This document shows positions 1-11,900 of a stretch of DNA of 64,000 nt, in pieces. A model generated the notes under the pieces. The model was given only the letters and a program-made list of their open reading frames with translations, was not told the origin of the DNA and ran no database searches. A program made the position numbers and the translations under genes. The stretch is from Nemophila menziesii (taxonomy: Eukaryota > Streptophyta > Magnoliopsida > Boraginales > Hydrophyllaceae), in NCBI GenBank assembly GCA_029959085.1, contig JARWIR010000039.1:3844001-3908000 (forward strand), in the 5' to 3' direction. Position 1 is the stretch's first letter. Every line of letters starts with the position of its first letter.

Positions 1-1400
1 AATTATTTATTTAATGTGAAGCTTTAAAAGATAAATGGTAATTACTTAGAGACCAAGTCAAGATAAAGATGAAAGGAAAGAAGATTTACATGGAAATAAG
101 AAGATTTAGGAAAGATTTATTCAAAGGAGGAAAAGATAAAGCTGCCTTTTGAAATCTGAAAATCCAGCCACCTTTTGGAGATTAAATCATAATAAAAGAT
201 TGGCATGGATTCTGGACAAATGGTCTGCACCAATAGAAATAGCTTTCCAAGACAAGCAGTTTCATATATTGGAACTTCTCAAACGGATAAATATTGAAAA
301 AGATATGACCAAATCAAATCAGCAGAATCTTATCTTTTAGAGCTACGAATTTGAGAGTCCTTGACTTGTCTTCCACTCCAAGCAAATTCGACCTAGGGTC
401 TTCCAACACCTATAAATACACCCCTTAGACCTCATAATTCAGTACCTCTCACAATTTATTTAATATATACATCTTTAGAGAGAGTGTCAAAGAGGCAGAA
501 GCAAGAGCAGAAGCTGGAGACTGTCTATATCTCCAACAACAGTTCAAGCCAATTCCTCTATCTAGGTTCTTATTTTATTTCTGTTATTAGGACATGTATA
601 GTATTAATTTCTTTACTATTTTTACTTTCGATATGAGCTAAACCTTAATTGCTTGAGAATCGCAATAAAGGGATGAACCCTAATTAATTTAATTTATGTT
701 TTGAATTTGGGATTGTTGTGATTTAAATTGAATTAGGTCTTAGATATTGGATATTACTTTGTTCTTAATCACTATTTCTTTTCCGTACAACTAGAAATAG
801 ATTTTAGTATTTGGGCTATTCACTTTAGTGGCGAAGTGATCATCCGACAGGGGGGGTTTGAATACAGATCTAGGTAATACCCGTGTAATGTCCGTTATTG
901 ACCGACAGGCTTAACTAGTTACATAGCCAAAGAGGTAAAATCTTATCATCTGAAGAGCCATATTCGACCATGCAGGTTTTTATGATACTTTAGGATAGCT
1001 TCTAGGTCCACCCGACAGGGGGCTAGGAGATATTAGAGTCCCGACTAATATTATAATTCCAATTCTACCCTTAAACATAGCATAGATTATATTGATTAAG
1101 TGGATTCCTTGCGAGACTCAAGTATAGCTCATATCTGCATCTTAGTCCTTTAGTATTTATTTTCAGTTATTTATTTTCATGCATTCTTAGGATTAATATA
1201 AAAACCAAATAAATATCTTTTCTCTTTTATTTTCTGTATTTGCAATTATTACTACTTATCTGTTGAACACTTGGGTTATACCACTCCAATTCCTGAGAAT
1301 GAATCCGACTTATCGGAGTATTACTTGGACAACCGTACACTTGCGGTATTGTGGTTCCTTTTATTTTGCACTTTATTTTATAACACCCCAGGACCCACCA
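1..1400 (+). mobile_element. LTR of the R2 family, cut by the window edge
   Basis: This is the reverse complement of the LTRs at 13471-15254 and 19388-21175: it carries the same TATA region, the same run around the U5 motif, and ends in CAGGACCCACCA at 1400. The element therefore reads on the plus strand. No primer-binding site follows the LTR end, so it is a 3' LTR or a solo LTR, not a 5' LTR. Its left end lies outside the window, so no target-site duplication can be tested. It sits in an older R4-family LTR. Confidence 0.85.
411..418 (+). promoter_or_regulatory. LTR TATA box
   Basis: TATAAATA lies in the U3/R part of the R2-family LTR, followed by a CT/GA-rich stretch. The same box occurs on the minus strand at 14469-14478 and 20391-20400 (R2), 11277-11286 (solo LTR), 2966-2975 and 9940-9949 (R1), and 37020-37029 and 44035-44044 (R5). 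It is the likely core promoter of these elements. Confidence 0.6.
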
Positions 1401-2026
1401 TAAATTTATACAAATAAATCCTAATTAATAGTTAGGGTTCATATCGAAGTATATCAAGCAAGTAGGAATTTAAGTCATAATGGAAGAAAAGAAAGCAAAA
1501 TAAAGAAAAGACACAGTTTACGGAATAATTATACTAATTTAGGAAATAAGTGTTTTTCTTGATCTCATTTCCTCTTTCCCTTTATACAAGGCTTCCTTAT
1601 CTCTCTAATAATGATAAATGGTTTGATTAGCTGCTGAAAACATCTACTTATAGCCCCTGAAAATGTGTGGCAGAAATTAGGCTTACTTAAATGACCTAAA
1701 AGTGGGTAATGGACTCTTCTAAACCTGGACAACTTTGGGTCTCTTCAGTAAAACCTACATTAGTTTCACACCACAACTTGGAGTAAAATGCCTTTTCACC
1801 TTGTGTACTAGACAATAAGAGCGACCTTTTGCATAAATTTCGTCAGCTAATTCACTACTAATTATTTGTTATGATATTTACAAGTTCGACAGAAGCATTC
1901 TGTCGCCTTTTGAGCTTAAACTGGACTTCTTGGCTCTTGTTGTGACTTAACCAGAGTAATTTCTTCACTTTTTTACCTCGTGGGTTCATCTCGGGTTCCA
2001 ATGTCATACATGTACCTGGGATGTTT
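1401..2026 (-). repeat. Old R4-family LTR, left piece
   Basis: The block has no ORF. Its right end (about 1920-2026) joins, across the R1 insertion, to 12306-12471, which is clearly the start of an R4-family LTR on the minus strand. The last 100 bases also resemble 46600-46700 of the R4 5' LTR in wording and order, but are strongly diverged. The far left part (1401-1900) I can only assign by position. Confidence 0.5.
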
Positions 2027-2031
2027 ACACT

Positions 2032-3533
2032 TGGTGTCGCCTAAGGTGTGATAAAATAATGGATAAAATAAGTGCAAATAAACACCCTAGGCTGAGCACG
2101 ATTCTGCAAGTATTACAGGATGTATGCAAGTTTTAATGATAAATAGAAATATTTCCTCAGAGACTACGAAAGTTAGAGAGAATTTATGCAATTTATCTAG
2201 TGCAAATATGAAAGCTAGAATAATGATACACAAGAAAAGAAAAGATAGATAGATTTTTATTTGGTTTTTTATAAGAGAAAATTAAACTAATAAATTAAAG
2301 ACAGAAAATTAAAATAAAAGAAAAGAGCAAATAGTATGATAGTTTAGCCTGCGTAATTAGCAAGTAATCCCCACTAGTCTTGTTGTTCTAAACATGTAAG
2401 GGTGAATCATGTAGTATTCCAACAATCGGTTTCAATTGTGCTAGGTAGTTTAAATTAGGGTTAACCAGTGCCAATAAGGGGTCCTAAGCAAACTTTTCCT
2501 ACAATTGATTAATGATGCTAACACCAAACCATAATGACTGTCTAGTTAGGTTGATTTGTCAGGTCTAAACCTTACACTAGACGCTATGTGTTGTTTCCAT
2601 AGTTAAAATATGCCTTAGCTAATGAATATCTAACTACTATGAAGGTAATCCTATACGGTTTGCCATCCGCATAGAAAACAGACTATAAATCAAACACATA
2701 TACAGAGAAATAAAACATGAATTCAATTTAAAACATATAATCTCAAATTAGATAGATGTCAACCAAAACTAGGGTTCATACATATATTCTAAAACTCAAG
2801 CTAAATTTATTTAATGCATACTAAGAAAGAAAAGAAAACAATTACAGAATTGAAGGTTGAAGAAGACATAATTGATGCACAGCTCCTTCCAGACTTCTCT
2901 TCTTGTGTTGTAGCTTCTTCCTGGCCTAAGGACTGGCCAAGGATGATTTTCTTATGATAAGAGGGTGTATTTATAGGGTATAGGAAACCCTAAAATGTTT
3001 CTTGGAGTATAAGATAGGTATTGGACTCCAATCCCAACTCCAATTCGTAACCTTAGAATATAGAAAAGGTAAGATTTGGATGCTGTTTTGTTTTGGCCGT
3101 AATTGATTCAATTCTTATCCGTTTGACGCGTTCCAATAGTCAAAATTGATCGTCTCGGAAAGCTCTTTAACTATGCTTTAGACAATTCTTCCAAATTCCT
3201 ATCCAATCTTGAGTATAAGCCCTTTTGTGGTCGTAGCGGCTGGAATTCAGATTTATTTGGCAACTTTATCTTTTTCCTTTTTCATATTTCTTGCCTTTAT
3301 CTCCAATTTCCATGTTTATCATCTTTCCTTTATCTCTTAGAATTAACTTGGCCTCTAATTAATTACCATATATCTTTAAAACTTCACAATTAACAAACAA
3401 TTAAACCCAATATGCTCTAAAAATAATAAATAATTAAATCAAGACACAAAATAGGAAAGCGTACTAAATCATGAAAAAATCGACCTATAACCTAATAAAA
3501 TAATATTAAATCATCACAAATGGGGAGATATCA
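2032..3533 (-). repeat. 3' LTR of R1
   Basis: Starts TGGTGTCGCC and ends GAGATATCA in plus coordinates, which is TG...CA in element orientation. It aligns along its length with the 5' LTR once the nested solo LTR is removed. A TATA box (TGTATTTATA, minus) lies at 2966-2975. The two LTRs differ at many scattered sites, more than the R5 pair, so R1 is the older insertion. Confidence 0.9.
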
Positions 3534-3569
3534 AGACACCTAACTCAAAGTTGTATCGTCCCGATACAA
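3534..3569 (-). promoter_or_regulatory. R1 polypurine tract and adjoining hairpin
   Basis: 3534-3546 is the polypurine tract, in sense GAGTTAGGTGTCT, somewhat decayed against GAGTTGGGGGTCT in R5. Next to it a perfect hairpin has arms TTGTATCG (3551-3558) and CGATACAA (3562-3569) with a three-base loop. The tract primes plus-strand synthesis. The hairpin recurs in every Athila-type element of the window with different but compensating arm bases. Confidence 0.75.
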
Positions 3570-5063
3570 TAAAAATAAAGAACAGTAGGGTAGTCAAATA
3601 AACAAGAAGAAGAAGAAGTATGAGGAGAATAAGAACAGAACACAATGAATGATCCTAGAGCATAATATCTAAAAGTCTCATGTAGTAGTGCTCAAGATAT
3701 AATGCACATGTATGCTTGATATACACATAATCAACAATCCATAAATTTAAGTCAAGATTAATTTTGCAATGCCAGAAGGAGAGGTCTCAATTCAGTTCGT
3801 GCTAATGGATATAGGTTGTTCATAAGTCGTAATATAGCATCCAATGATCCACTTACCTACTACCTAATATCTCAGTTGTTTCTCCACCAAGCAGTTAGAA
3901 ATCCTAAGGTCTTACGGTTATAACTTGGCTTAGGGACGGTGTGGTATATTTGGATAATGAAAAGTGAGATTTTGGCTCTCTCCTCACATTCCATCAACGA
4001 ATCGCCCTAGAGCTTGAGATTTCACTCGAAGATGTTCTCACTCAACCCAATTTTTGATGCTTTTGATGTGCATCCCCAATAATCCCAAATAAAACCTTTC
4101 CATGATGATATACAAATTCCACTTTGCCGGTCCGAATTTTTTTTTATATTTTGTATAACTATGACTCTCTTTTTGATGTTGAGATATCACGCTATTTTTT
4201 TCATATTTTTTCTTTTCAATTCATGCTTTTCAGCTTTTTTCATTCACTATTACCCCGACAAAGGGTTACAATAATAACTTTTTCATCATCAATATGATTA
4301 CAATTACAATTTCCTAAACCCAATGTTCCCTAATGATGAAACCCACCACCCCAAACTCAAGCTCTAAAAACGACTTGTCTTAGGTTTTGTGATTCGAGTG
4401 CGGGTCATATATATAAGTCCTACAAACTAAGGGTATGGATTACAGTGTGGTTAAATAAAAGGCTTTAGAAACGCTCAGAGGGGCTAAGACGGATAAATAA
4501 TAACAAATATCAAATAAAAGGGTGAGAAGGTATAAAAAGACTTCAAGTGGCTTCAATATGAAAGAACTGCCTTATTCACTTTTCTAACTACCGGATTTTG
4601 TTACTTTTTCACTACTAGTTCATAGATAAGCGGGGTTTCCACTAATTTCAAACCTCACGTTCTACACACCAAATAACTCTCCCTAAATTTCAACGTAACT
4701 TCTTAGCATTGCTTATTAACTTTTCTATCTTTTATTTCCTGTTTTTATACATGCATGCTAAACATATTTATGACATCTTTCAAAAACATACTACCTACTA
4801 TCATTAAATTAATTAAATCATGCTCAACAGGTACATTCAACATATTATATGCCTATTTCAACCCAATTTTTTTTAAATTTTATGCAAAAACAGAAAGGAG
4901 GATGAGGACAACGAATCCCCACCCCCAACTCAAAAGTGAGTTGTGTCCCCTCGACTCGAAAAAGACTCAAGAAAGAAATAAAATTTAAAATTAGCAGAAA
5001 TATTGCACATAAAGAAATGGTAGGGAAGAAAGAAAACATACTCTTCGAGGCTATTGCCTTGCA
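3570..5063 (-). other. R1 3' untranslated region
   Basis: No coding frame. It shares blocks in the same order with the 3' UTRs of R2, R5 and R6. Two paired segments stand out: arms CTTTGCCGG at 4122-4130 and CCGACAAAG at 4255-4263 (long-range stem, one pair a wobble in element RNA), and a short hairpin at 4938-4957 whose arms are partly decayed. Confidence 0.65.
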
Positions 5064-5800
5064 TTATTGACATCCAAGATATGATTTGTTGGATCTTTCT
5101 TTTAATTGCTCAAGGAGTGTTGTGATGTGCTCCTTTTCTTCTTTTGAAAGTTTCATAATTACTCTCAAAACTTTCACGATCCAAGCATTGTCAATATTGT
5201 TACTCATCTTAAACTCAAGTGTCTCTTCTTCACCCAAATTTATATTCGCTTTCCGAACAAGACACGTGATCATTGTAGGATATTGCATATTAAATGACGA
5301 CATGGGAGAGACCGGAAATCGCATCACCTCCTCATAGATCAACTGTGTCACATCCTCTTCTTCTCCTCTCAAAATATAATTCAATAAGATAGCATTTTTT
5401 TAGAACGTCTTACCATTAACGTAGACCAACCCAATCTTCACCAATCTCCAAGAATCTTCTTGTATTCTCCTTTACCAATTTCTTCTTCAAATACTTTCTT
5501 ATAAGCAAAAGGAAGTTATGATAATTGTTTCTTCAGAGAAGTCATCAGGGCCCTTGAAGCTTTCTCTTTTTCTTTGGGTGTAGGACCTTCGATCTGTAGA
5601 GGTTGTGTTGTTTTATTCACTAAAGCTGGAACCTTTTTGCCCATTGAATCAAACACAGCTAGCTGACCTCTCTTCTCTTGACCTGTTTTACCCTTTGTGT
5701 TGGAACTAGAACTTTTCTCAAATGATTCTTCTCAACAGAACCCAATACCTTGCTTTTCTTCATCTCCCTTACAGTAGATAAATGTTTATGTTCTCTTAAT
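5064..5800 (-). pseudogene. Envelope-like ORF remnant of R1
   Basis: Minus-strand remnant of the ORF that is intact in R6 at 59352-60683. The frame at 5064-5384 aligns with the C-terminal half of that protein: a run matching its 'VARVIYDTIIEF' segment, then a predicted coiled-coil tail rich in E, K and L. The lysine-rich N-terminal part can be followed with frame breaks to about 5800, where the conserved start context (a CAT followed by a CCCCCAACTCAAAG-like run in plus) lies. The middle of the family domain is deleted. I assign it to the plant 'Athila ORF / putative plant transposon protein' group by pattern; function of that group is unknown. Confidence 0.65.
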
Positions 5801-6234
5801 CATCTTAATTGACCCCCAACTCAAAGCTTTAACCACTTTTGAAATTTGAAACTCTTTATTATTGGTTGTACAAGCTTTATTTGGGTTAGGAAAGGTGTTT
5901 TGATGATGATTCTATATATGGGTAAGATGGATTCTTGATGGATTGGTATGGATCTAAGAACTTATAGGATGAATTTCTGAAAATTAAGCTTTTGAATCTT
6001 GGATTCAATGTGTTTTGGTATGATATGGGTGGTTGAATCTTCTTTGTAATGATGTGGAGAGAAGATTGGATATGTTTTTATGGTGATTGAGTAGTGTTTT
6101 AATGTTTAGGGAAGGTTTGTTGATGCTTTAATGGAGTTGGGAGAGGTTTGTGGAAGAAAGGAGGTGTAAAGGATATAAAATTTGTGATATAACTAACCTC
6201 TTTCTTCTTTAAACCCTTAAAAAAAATTCTCCAG
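5801..6234 (-). other. R1 AT-rich spacer
   Basis: No frame. The stretch resembles the matching spacers of R5 (39720-40090) and R2 (17060-17400), for example the 'TTTAATGGAGTTGGGAGAG' run shared with R5. Nothing else seen. Confidence 0.5.
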
Positions 6235-6450
6235 CGGCGCCGACCGGTATACCAGTGATTTCACCGGGTTACCGGTCCGGTAGTAGTTGCTCTCGGCATG
6301 GAACAAGAGTTGTGTACCCAAGGGCACGTGTTTTTCTTCGTAGCCGCAGCGGCTTACCAGTGAAATGAGCAGCTTACCGGTGAAATGAGCGGCTTACTGG
6401 TGAAGTCCATAGACTTACCGGTGAAATGAGCGGCTTAACGGTGGGAGGGT
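6235..6450 (-). repeat. R1 GC-rich repeat block
   Basis: A GC-rich island in AT-rich DNA. It opens with CCGGTATACC-type motifs and continues as about five copies of a ~23-base unit built on GCGGCTTACCGGTGAAATGA (6348-6445). An array of this kind, with different sequence, sits at the same place in R2, R4, R5 and R6. Confidence 0.7.
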
Positions 6451-6593
6451 TAGATTTTCTCCGATTTTTTTCTTTTTCTCCCTAACTCGATTTTCTTAGT
6501 ACCTGAACATCAAAAACACTAATAACTTTCTCAAATATTCAATATCAACTAAAAACAACTAAACTAAACACGAATTAAAAACATAAAAAAATT

Positions 6594-6656
6594 GCGGGTT
6601 GTCTCCCGTACAACACTTTTATTTAACGTCTTTTAAAGTTAGACATGTTACCTCGG
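6594..6656 (-). other. Conserved block just after the R1 ORF
   Basis: Directly downstream of the gag-derived stop. In plus it reads GGGTTGTCTCCC, then a run ending in ACGTC and GTTACCTCGG. The same block follows the last gag/pol codon in R2, R4 and R5, and in part in R6. Role unknown. Confidence 0.65.
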
Positions 6657-7557
6657 TCATGGTTGAACATCACCTCCACAGCAACAAGCAAGTTTATTAA
6701 TATTTGCCATGCGAATGTTAAATCCCTTGACTTTCACTCCCACGAACTTTTCAGATCTATTCTTTATAGCCATGGATGTTTTCATCCAAGAGTTTTGGGG
6801 GGGGGGGTGTGTGTCTTGTGGTAAGTTTATTTCATTTGTAGCTTTGCACTCCTCTGGCAATCCATTCATCTCTTCTGTTTCTAAACTTCGTTTGTAAGAA
6901 AGAATTTCCTTCATGAATTCAAGATAATTTGGCATTATTGCCAGAGCTTCTACAAACGAGATATTGATATTTATCCCGTTCACCATGTCAAGGAACTTCT
7001 TGAATTCTTTTTCATTATTCTGCTTTTTGACACGTGACAGGAATGGCAGAGGAGGACGTGTGTTGTTTACCACTGGGCTCTCTTTCTTTTCTGGTGTCTT
7101 CTCTAGGACACTCTTTTGTTCAATTACCTCATCAACCTTGTCTTCAATTGTTTCTTCAACCACTTTTTCAGGAATAGAGGTTGGTTTTGGTTCTACTCTA
7201 GGCGGAGGTAATTTTTTTCCACTTCTTAATTCAACTGGATGACAAGCATAATCTTCGAGAGCAATAGTGTCACTTGGGTGTTGCCCTTTTGGCCTGTTTT
7301 GAAGTGTACTCGCTATGTGTGACAGTGTATGCTCGAGATTCTTGATTACCTTGGACTGGGTTTGGATTCTCTGCTGGCTCATCTTCATATTTTCTTCAAC
7401 TACTTTCATCATTGCAGCCATACTTGAATCCAAACTCGAAGGTTACGTTTGTGTAGCTTGTTGCATTGAATATTGAGGTGGTTCTTGATAAGATTCTTTG
7501 TAAATTTGCACTTCTTGATAGATAGGTTGTGGCGGATGTAAGATTAAGGTCGAGGTT

Positions 7558-7936
7558 TTTTTTTTTTTTTTTTTTTTTTGATGACGAGGGTTCCCGGGCT
7601 TACACCCGACTAGTCCCCCGGGAGATATGACTGCCTCCCCAACCATACCTCCAGGTAATCAGAACTAGGTTGCCCATGTTCTGGGGAGGGTTTCGGACCT
7701 TGGAAACTTTCCAAACATAATAACTTTCTTCCACCTGCGGGATTCGAACCATGTACCTCTCACTTGAGAGAACTTTCCAAACTTTAATAACTTTCTACCG
7801 CCTGCGGGATTCGAACCATGTACCTCTCACTTGAGAGAACTTTCTAAACTTTAATAACTTTCTGCCGCCTGCGGGATTCGAACCCTGTACCTCTCACTTG
7901 AGAGACAGAGCCCTGGCCAGATGAGCTAGCTCACCT
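7558..7936 (-). mobile_element. tRNA-derived SINE inserted in R1 gag
   Basis: Flanked by a 10-bp duplication GGTCGAGGTT (7548-7557 and 7937-7946). On the minus strand it begins AGGTGAGCTAGCTCATCTGG, a box A-like sequence, has box B GGTTCGAATCC, and ends in a poly(A) tail seen as a T run at 7556-7579. These are the marks of a pol III SINE moved by LINE machinery. It has extra, tandem copies of the box B segment. I do not recognise the family. Confidence 0.9.
7704..7905 (-). repeat. 67-bp triplication with box B inside the SINE
   Basis: The GATTCGAACC core occurs at 7741, 7808 and 7875, exactly 67 bases apart, each followed by the same run ending CTCACTTGAGAGA. Copies differ by a few bases. 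Only the copy nearest the tRNA-like head keeps the perfect B box GGTTCGAATCC-like reading with CCCTG next to it; the other two read CCATG. Confidence 0.9.
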
Positions 7937-8970
7937 GGTCGAGGTTGATAATAAGTCTCTTGATTTCTGACCCAATTTTGATTCTGTGGCGGCTGATAAT
8001 TAGAGTACTTTCCTTGAGGATGATAATAACCATTAGAATAATGATTTCTTTGATGAGATTATTCATGCGATTCTCCCACGAATGGTTTCTTGCTCCACAA
8101 CCTGAACATAAAGGTAAAGTATGTACTAGATTCACCTGAGCTTTTGTTCGCACTTGTTCTCGTAATTCCTTGAGTTGTTGGTTTAACTCTTTAAGCTTTA
8201 TCTATTCTTAAGTCTCTACTTGTTTTTCAGATTCAATCGGCCAACTTCTCTCGGTCTCAAGAACTTTCTCCACAATATTTTTGGCTTCTTCAGGATCTAA
8301 TAATACGAAACATTTACCTCCTAACAAATATACTCTTCTTCTGGACTCGTTATTGAGTCCTCCATAGAACATGGTTAGTGAATATTCTGACGATGATATA
8401 TGGAATGGACATCTCGCCTTCATCTCGTTAAAACGTAACCATGCTTCACCAACACTCTCCCCGTCTTCCTGCATAAATTGTTCAAGCTCCAACATATCTT
8501 TTAATCGTCTACTAACCGGATAGAATCGGTCTAGGAATTTGGATTGAAGCTTGTCCCAATCTGGAATAACATCAGGGTGTTGGGTATCGTACCAATCGCT
8601 TGCACCTCTGGTAAAAAAGAACTGGAACATAATGTAATACATCAGCTCCTTTGTAACGCCTCTAGTAATATAAGCATCACAGATCTGCATAAATTTCTGA
8701 ACATACCACACTGGATATTGTTGTGCAACACCGCTAAATTGTCCATGACTCGCAAATTGCGCTATCATGCCTGGATCTGGTCTAAATTTAGCGGCTTGGA
8801 TTTCTGGAGTGCGGATTCCGCGTGGTTGCACTCTGAATGTGATGGGAAAATCAAGTCTCCTTGGGCTCTCCCTCTGTAAATACCTGTAAAGACAAAACTA
8901 AACAAAAAACGTAAAATAGAACTAACTAAAATAAAAGCACAAGATATATGCACAAGGACTAACGATGTAG

Positions 8971-8988
8971 TCCCCGGCAGCGGCGCCA
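8971..8988 (-). other. R1 primer-binding site (tRNA-Asp)
   Basis: In sense TGGCGCCGCTGCCGGGGA, complementary to the 3' end of plant tRNA-Asp as I know it, separated from the LTR by a short AGTTTT spacer. The identical 18 bases occur in R2 and R5. This primer type is characteristic of Athila and Tat elements. Confidence 0.9.
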
Positions 8989-8994
8989 AAAACT

Positions 8995-11900
8995 TGGTGT
9001 CGCCTAAGGTGTGATAAAATAATGGACAAAATAATGGATAAAATAAGTGCAAATAAACACCCTAGACTGAGCACGGTTCTGCAAGTATTACAGGACGTAT
9101 TCAAGTTTTAATGATAAATAGAATTCGTTCCTCAAAGACTACGAAAGTTACAGAGAACTTATGCAATTTATCTAGTGCACATATGAAAGCTAGAATAATG
9201 ATACGCAAGAAAAGAAAAGATATATAGATTTTTATTTGGTTTTTTATAAGAGAAAATTAAACTAATAAATAAAAGACAGAAAATTAAAATAAAAGAAAAG
9301 AGCAAATAGTATGATAGTTTAGCCTGAGTAATTAGCAAGTAATCCCCACTAGTCTTGTTGTTCTAAACATGTAAGGGTGAATCATGTAGTATTCCAATAA
9401 TCGGTTTCAATTGTGCTAGGTAGTTTAAATTAGGGTTAACCTGTGTCAATAAGGGGTCCTAAGCAAACTTTTCCTACAATTGATTAATGATGCTAACACC
9501 AAACCATAATGACTGTCTAGTTAGGTTGATTTGTCAGGTCTAAACCTTACACTAGACGCTATGTGTTATTTCCATAGTTAAAATATGCCTTAACTAATGA
9601 CTATCTAACAACTATGAAGGTAATCCTATACGGTTGCAATCCGCATAGAAAATAGACTATAAATCAAACACATATACAGAGAAATAAAACATGAATTCAA
9701 TTTAAAACATATAATCCCAAATTAGATAGATGTCAACTAAAAATAGGCTTCATACATATATGCTAAAAGTCAAGTTAAATTTATTTAATGCATACTAAGA
9801 AAGAAAAGAAAACAATTACAGAAGTGAAGGTTGAAGAAGACATAATTGATGCAAAGCTCCTTTCAGAATTCTCTTCTTGTGTTGTAGCTTCTTCCTGGCC
9901 TAAGGACTGGCCAAGGATGATTTTCTTATGATAAGAGGGTGTATTTATAGGGTATAGGAAACCCTAAAACGTTTCTTGGAGTATGAGATAGGTATTGGAC
10001 TCCAAGCCCAACTCAAATTCGTAACCCTAGAATATAGAAAAGGTAAGATTTGGATGTTGGTTTGTTTTGGCCGTGACTGATTGAATTCTTATTCGTTTGA
10101 CGCGTTCCAATAATCTAAACTGATCATCTCGAAAAGCTCTTTAACTTTTCTTTAGACCATTCTTCCAAATTCCTATTCAATCTTGAGATATAAGCCCTTT
10201 TGTGGTCGTAGCTGCTGGAATTCAGATTTATTTGGGAACTTTATCTTTTTCCTTTTTCATATTTCTTGCCTTTATCTCCAATTTCCATGTTTATCCTTGG
10301 TGGGTCCTGGTGTGTTTATAAATTAAGAATTGAAAATAAAGGAACCACTTAACCGCAAGTGTACGATTGTCCAAGTAATATATGATAACAAGTTCGTTCG
10401 CAGGGATGGATTATACACAACTCAGGTATTAATCGAAAAGTAAGAATAATTGCTTAACAGAGAAATAAAGTAAAGATTTTTGTTTTGTTTTTATAAATTA
10501 AAAGATGAAAGAAAATAAACTACGGAAATAAAATAAAGCAAATAAAAGAGAATTGAAACTTCAGATGAGAGAGAGTACTTGATCCTCGCAAGGGTTTCAC
10601 CTAACCTATCTAATTCATGCTTCTGTTTAAGGGCTAAACTGGTATTATTGTGCTAGTCGGGACTCTAATATCTCCTAGCCCCCGTCAGGGTGGACCTAAG
10701 AGCTATCCTACGGTACAAACCCCTTCAGGGTGAATATAAGCTACTTTCAGATGAATTCTAATTTACCTCATTGGCTGCATGGTTAGTTAAGCCCGTCAGG
10801 GTCAATAACAGATACTATGCGTCTATTATCTAAGTCTGTAATTAAACCCCTTGTCAAGGTGATCCATACGCCACTATATGGAATAGCCTAATTACTATGA
10901 GCTAAGTTTGATTCATGACTTCAAAATTAGTGATTAAAACAAAATAATAGTCAACACAAAATACCTAGTCTAATTTAAACCATTAAATCCCAAATTCATA
11001 AAACATAAATTAAACGGAATTAAGTTCAACCCATATAGTGATTCTCAAGTACTAAAGAAATTAGTTCATAACGGAATGGAAAACTAAAATTAAATAAATA
11101 AAAGACATAGTTTCGAATTACAGAAAGCAAATAAAGAACCTAAAGGGTAAGATGACTGATGATGGAAGAATAAGACTCGTCCAGCACTAGCTTCTCCTTG
11201 CCTTCTTGCTCTGACTTGAAAACCTTAAGCCTCTTGTGTAACTCTCTGAAGTGTATGAAAAGTGGAGACTAAGGGGTGTATTTATAGGTGTTAGGGAACC
11301 CTAGGTTGAATTTACTTGGAGTGGAAGACAAGTTAAGAACTCTCAAATTCGTAGCCCTAAATTCTAGGAAAGGTAAGATTATGCTGCTGATTTGATTTGG
11401 TCATATCTCATTCAATACTTATCCGTTTGAGGAGTTCCAATATATGAAACCGCTTGTCTCGGAATGAGATTTCTATTGGTGCAGACCACTCGTCCAGATT
11501 CCTAGCCAATCTTTAGTTATGGACTCGTCTTTGAAACGTGGCTGGAATTTCAGATTCATAAGACAGCTTTATCTTTTCCTTCTTTGCATATATCCTTCCT
11601 AAAACTTCTTATTTACATGTAAATATCTTTCCTTTACTTATTTATCTTGACTTGGTCTCTAAGTAATTACCATATATATTTTAAAGCTTCACATTAAATA
11701 AATAATTAAACCGCATATACTTAAAAAGAATAAATCAATAATTCAAGAAATAGAAATAGGAAAGTACACTCTAAAAATAGAAACTCGAGTAAAAACATTT
11801 CCTAACACACTAAAATACATTAAGACTTTGTTCTCACTTCTCCTCCTTGGATTGGTCTTTCATTAAATTCAAGAACCTATTAACTTTGCACTAAAAATAG

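Larger units (their letters stand above)
6657..8885 (-). pseudogene. gag: gag-derived gene of R1, fused to an integrase tail
   Basis: Open pieces at 8208-8831, 7926-8153 and 6657-7433 make one gag broken by frameshifts and by the SINE. 8208-8831 holds the retrotransposon Gag domain ('GASDWYDTQHPDV', 'GESVGEAWLRF', 'MFYGGLNNESRR'). 7926-8153 keeps a zinc-knuckle trace (C-x2-C-x4-H) whose last cysteine is now arginine. 6657-7433 has a coiled coil, a proline-rich segment and the 'FVEALAIMPNYLEFMKE' region that normally precedes protease. There the protein jumps to 'INKLACCCGGDV', which matches the extreme C-terminus of integrase. Protease and pol are missing. The reading frame upstream of 8831 resembles the R5 N-terminus, but the R5 start codon position is mutated. 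Confidence 0.85.

Noticed and set aside
7741..7930. tRNA genes suggested by repeated GATTCGAACC motifs
   Set aside because: There is one tRNA-like head only, followed by extra box B units and a poly(A) tail, with a 10-bp target duplication. It is a SINE.
8765..9104. Short minus-strand ORFs over the R1 primer site and LTR edge
   Set aside because: They overlap the primer site and leader in other frames than gag. They have hydrophobic, low-complexity content and no counterpart in R2 or R5.
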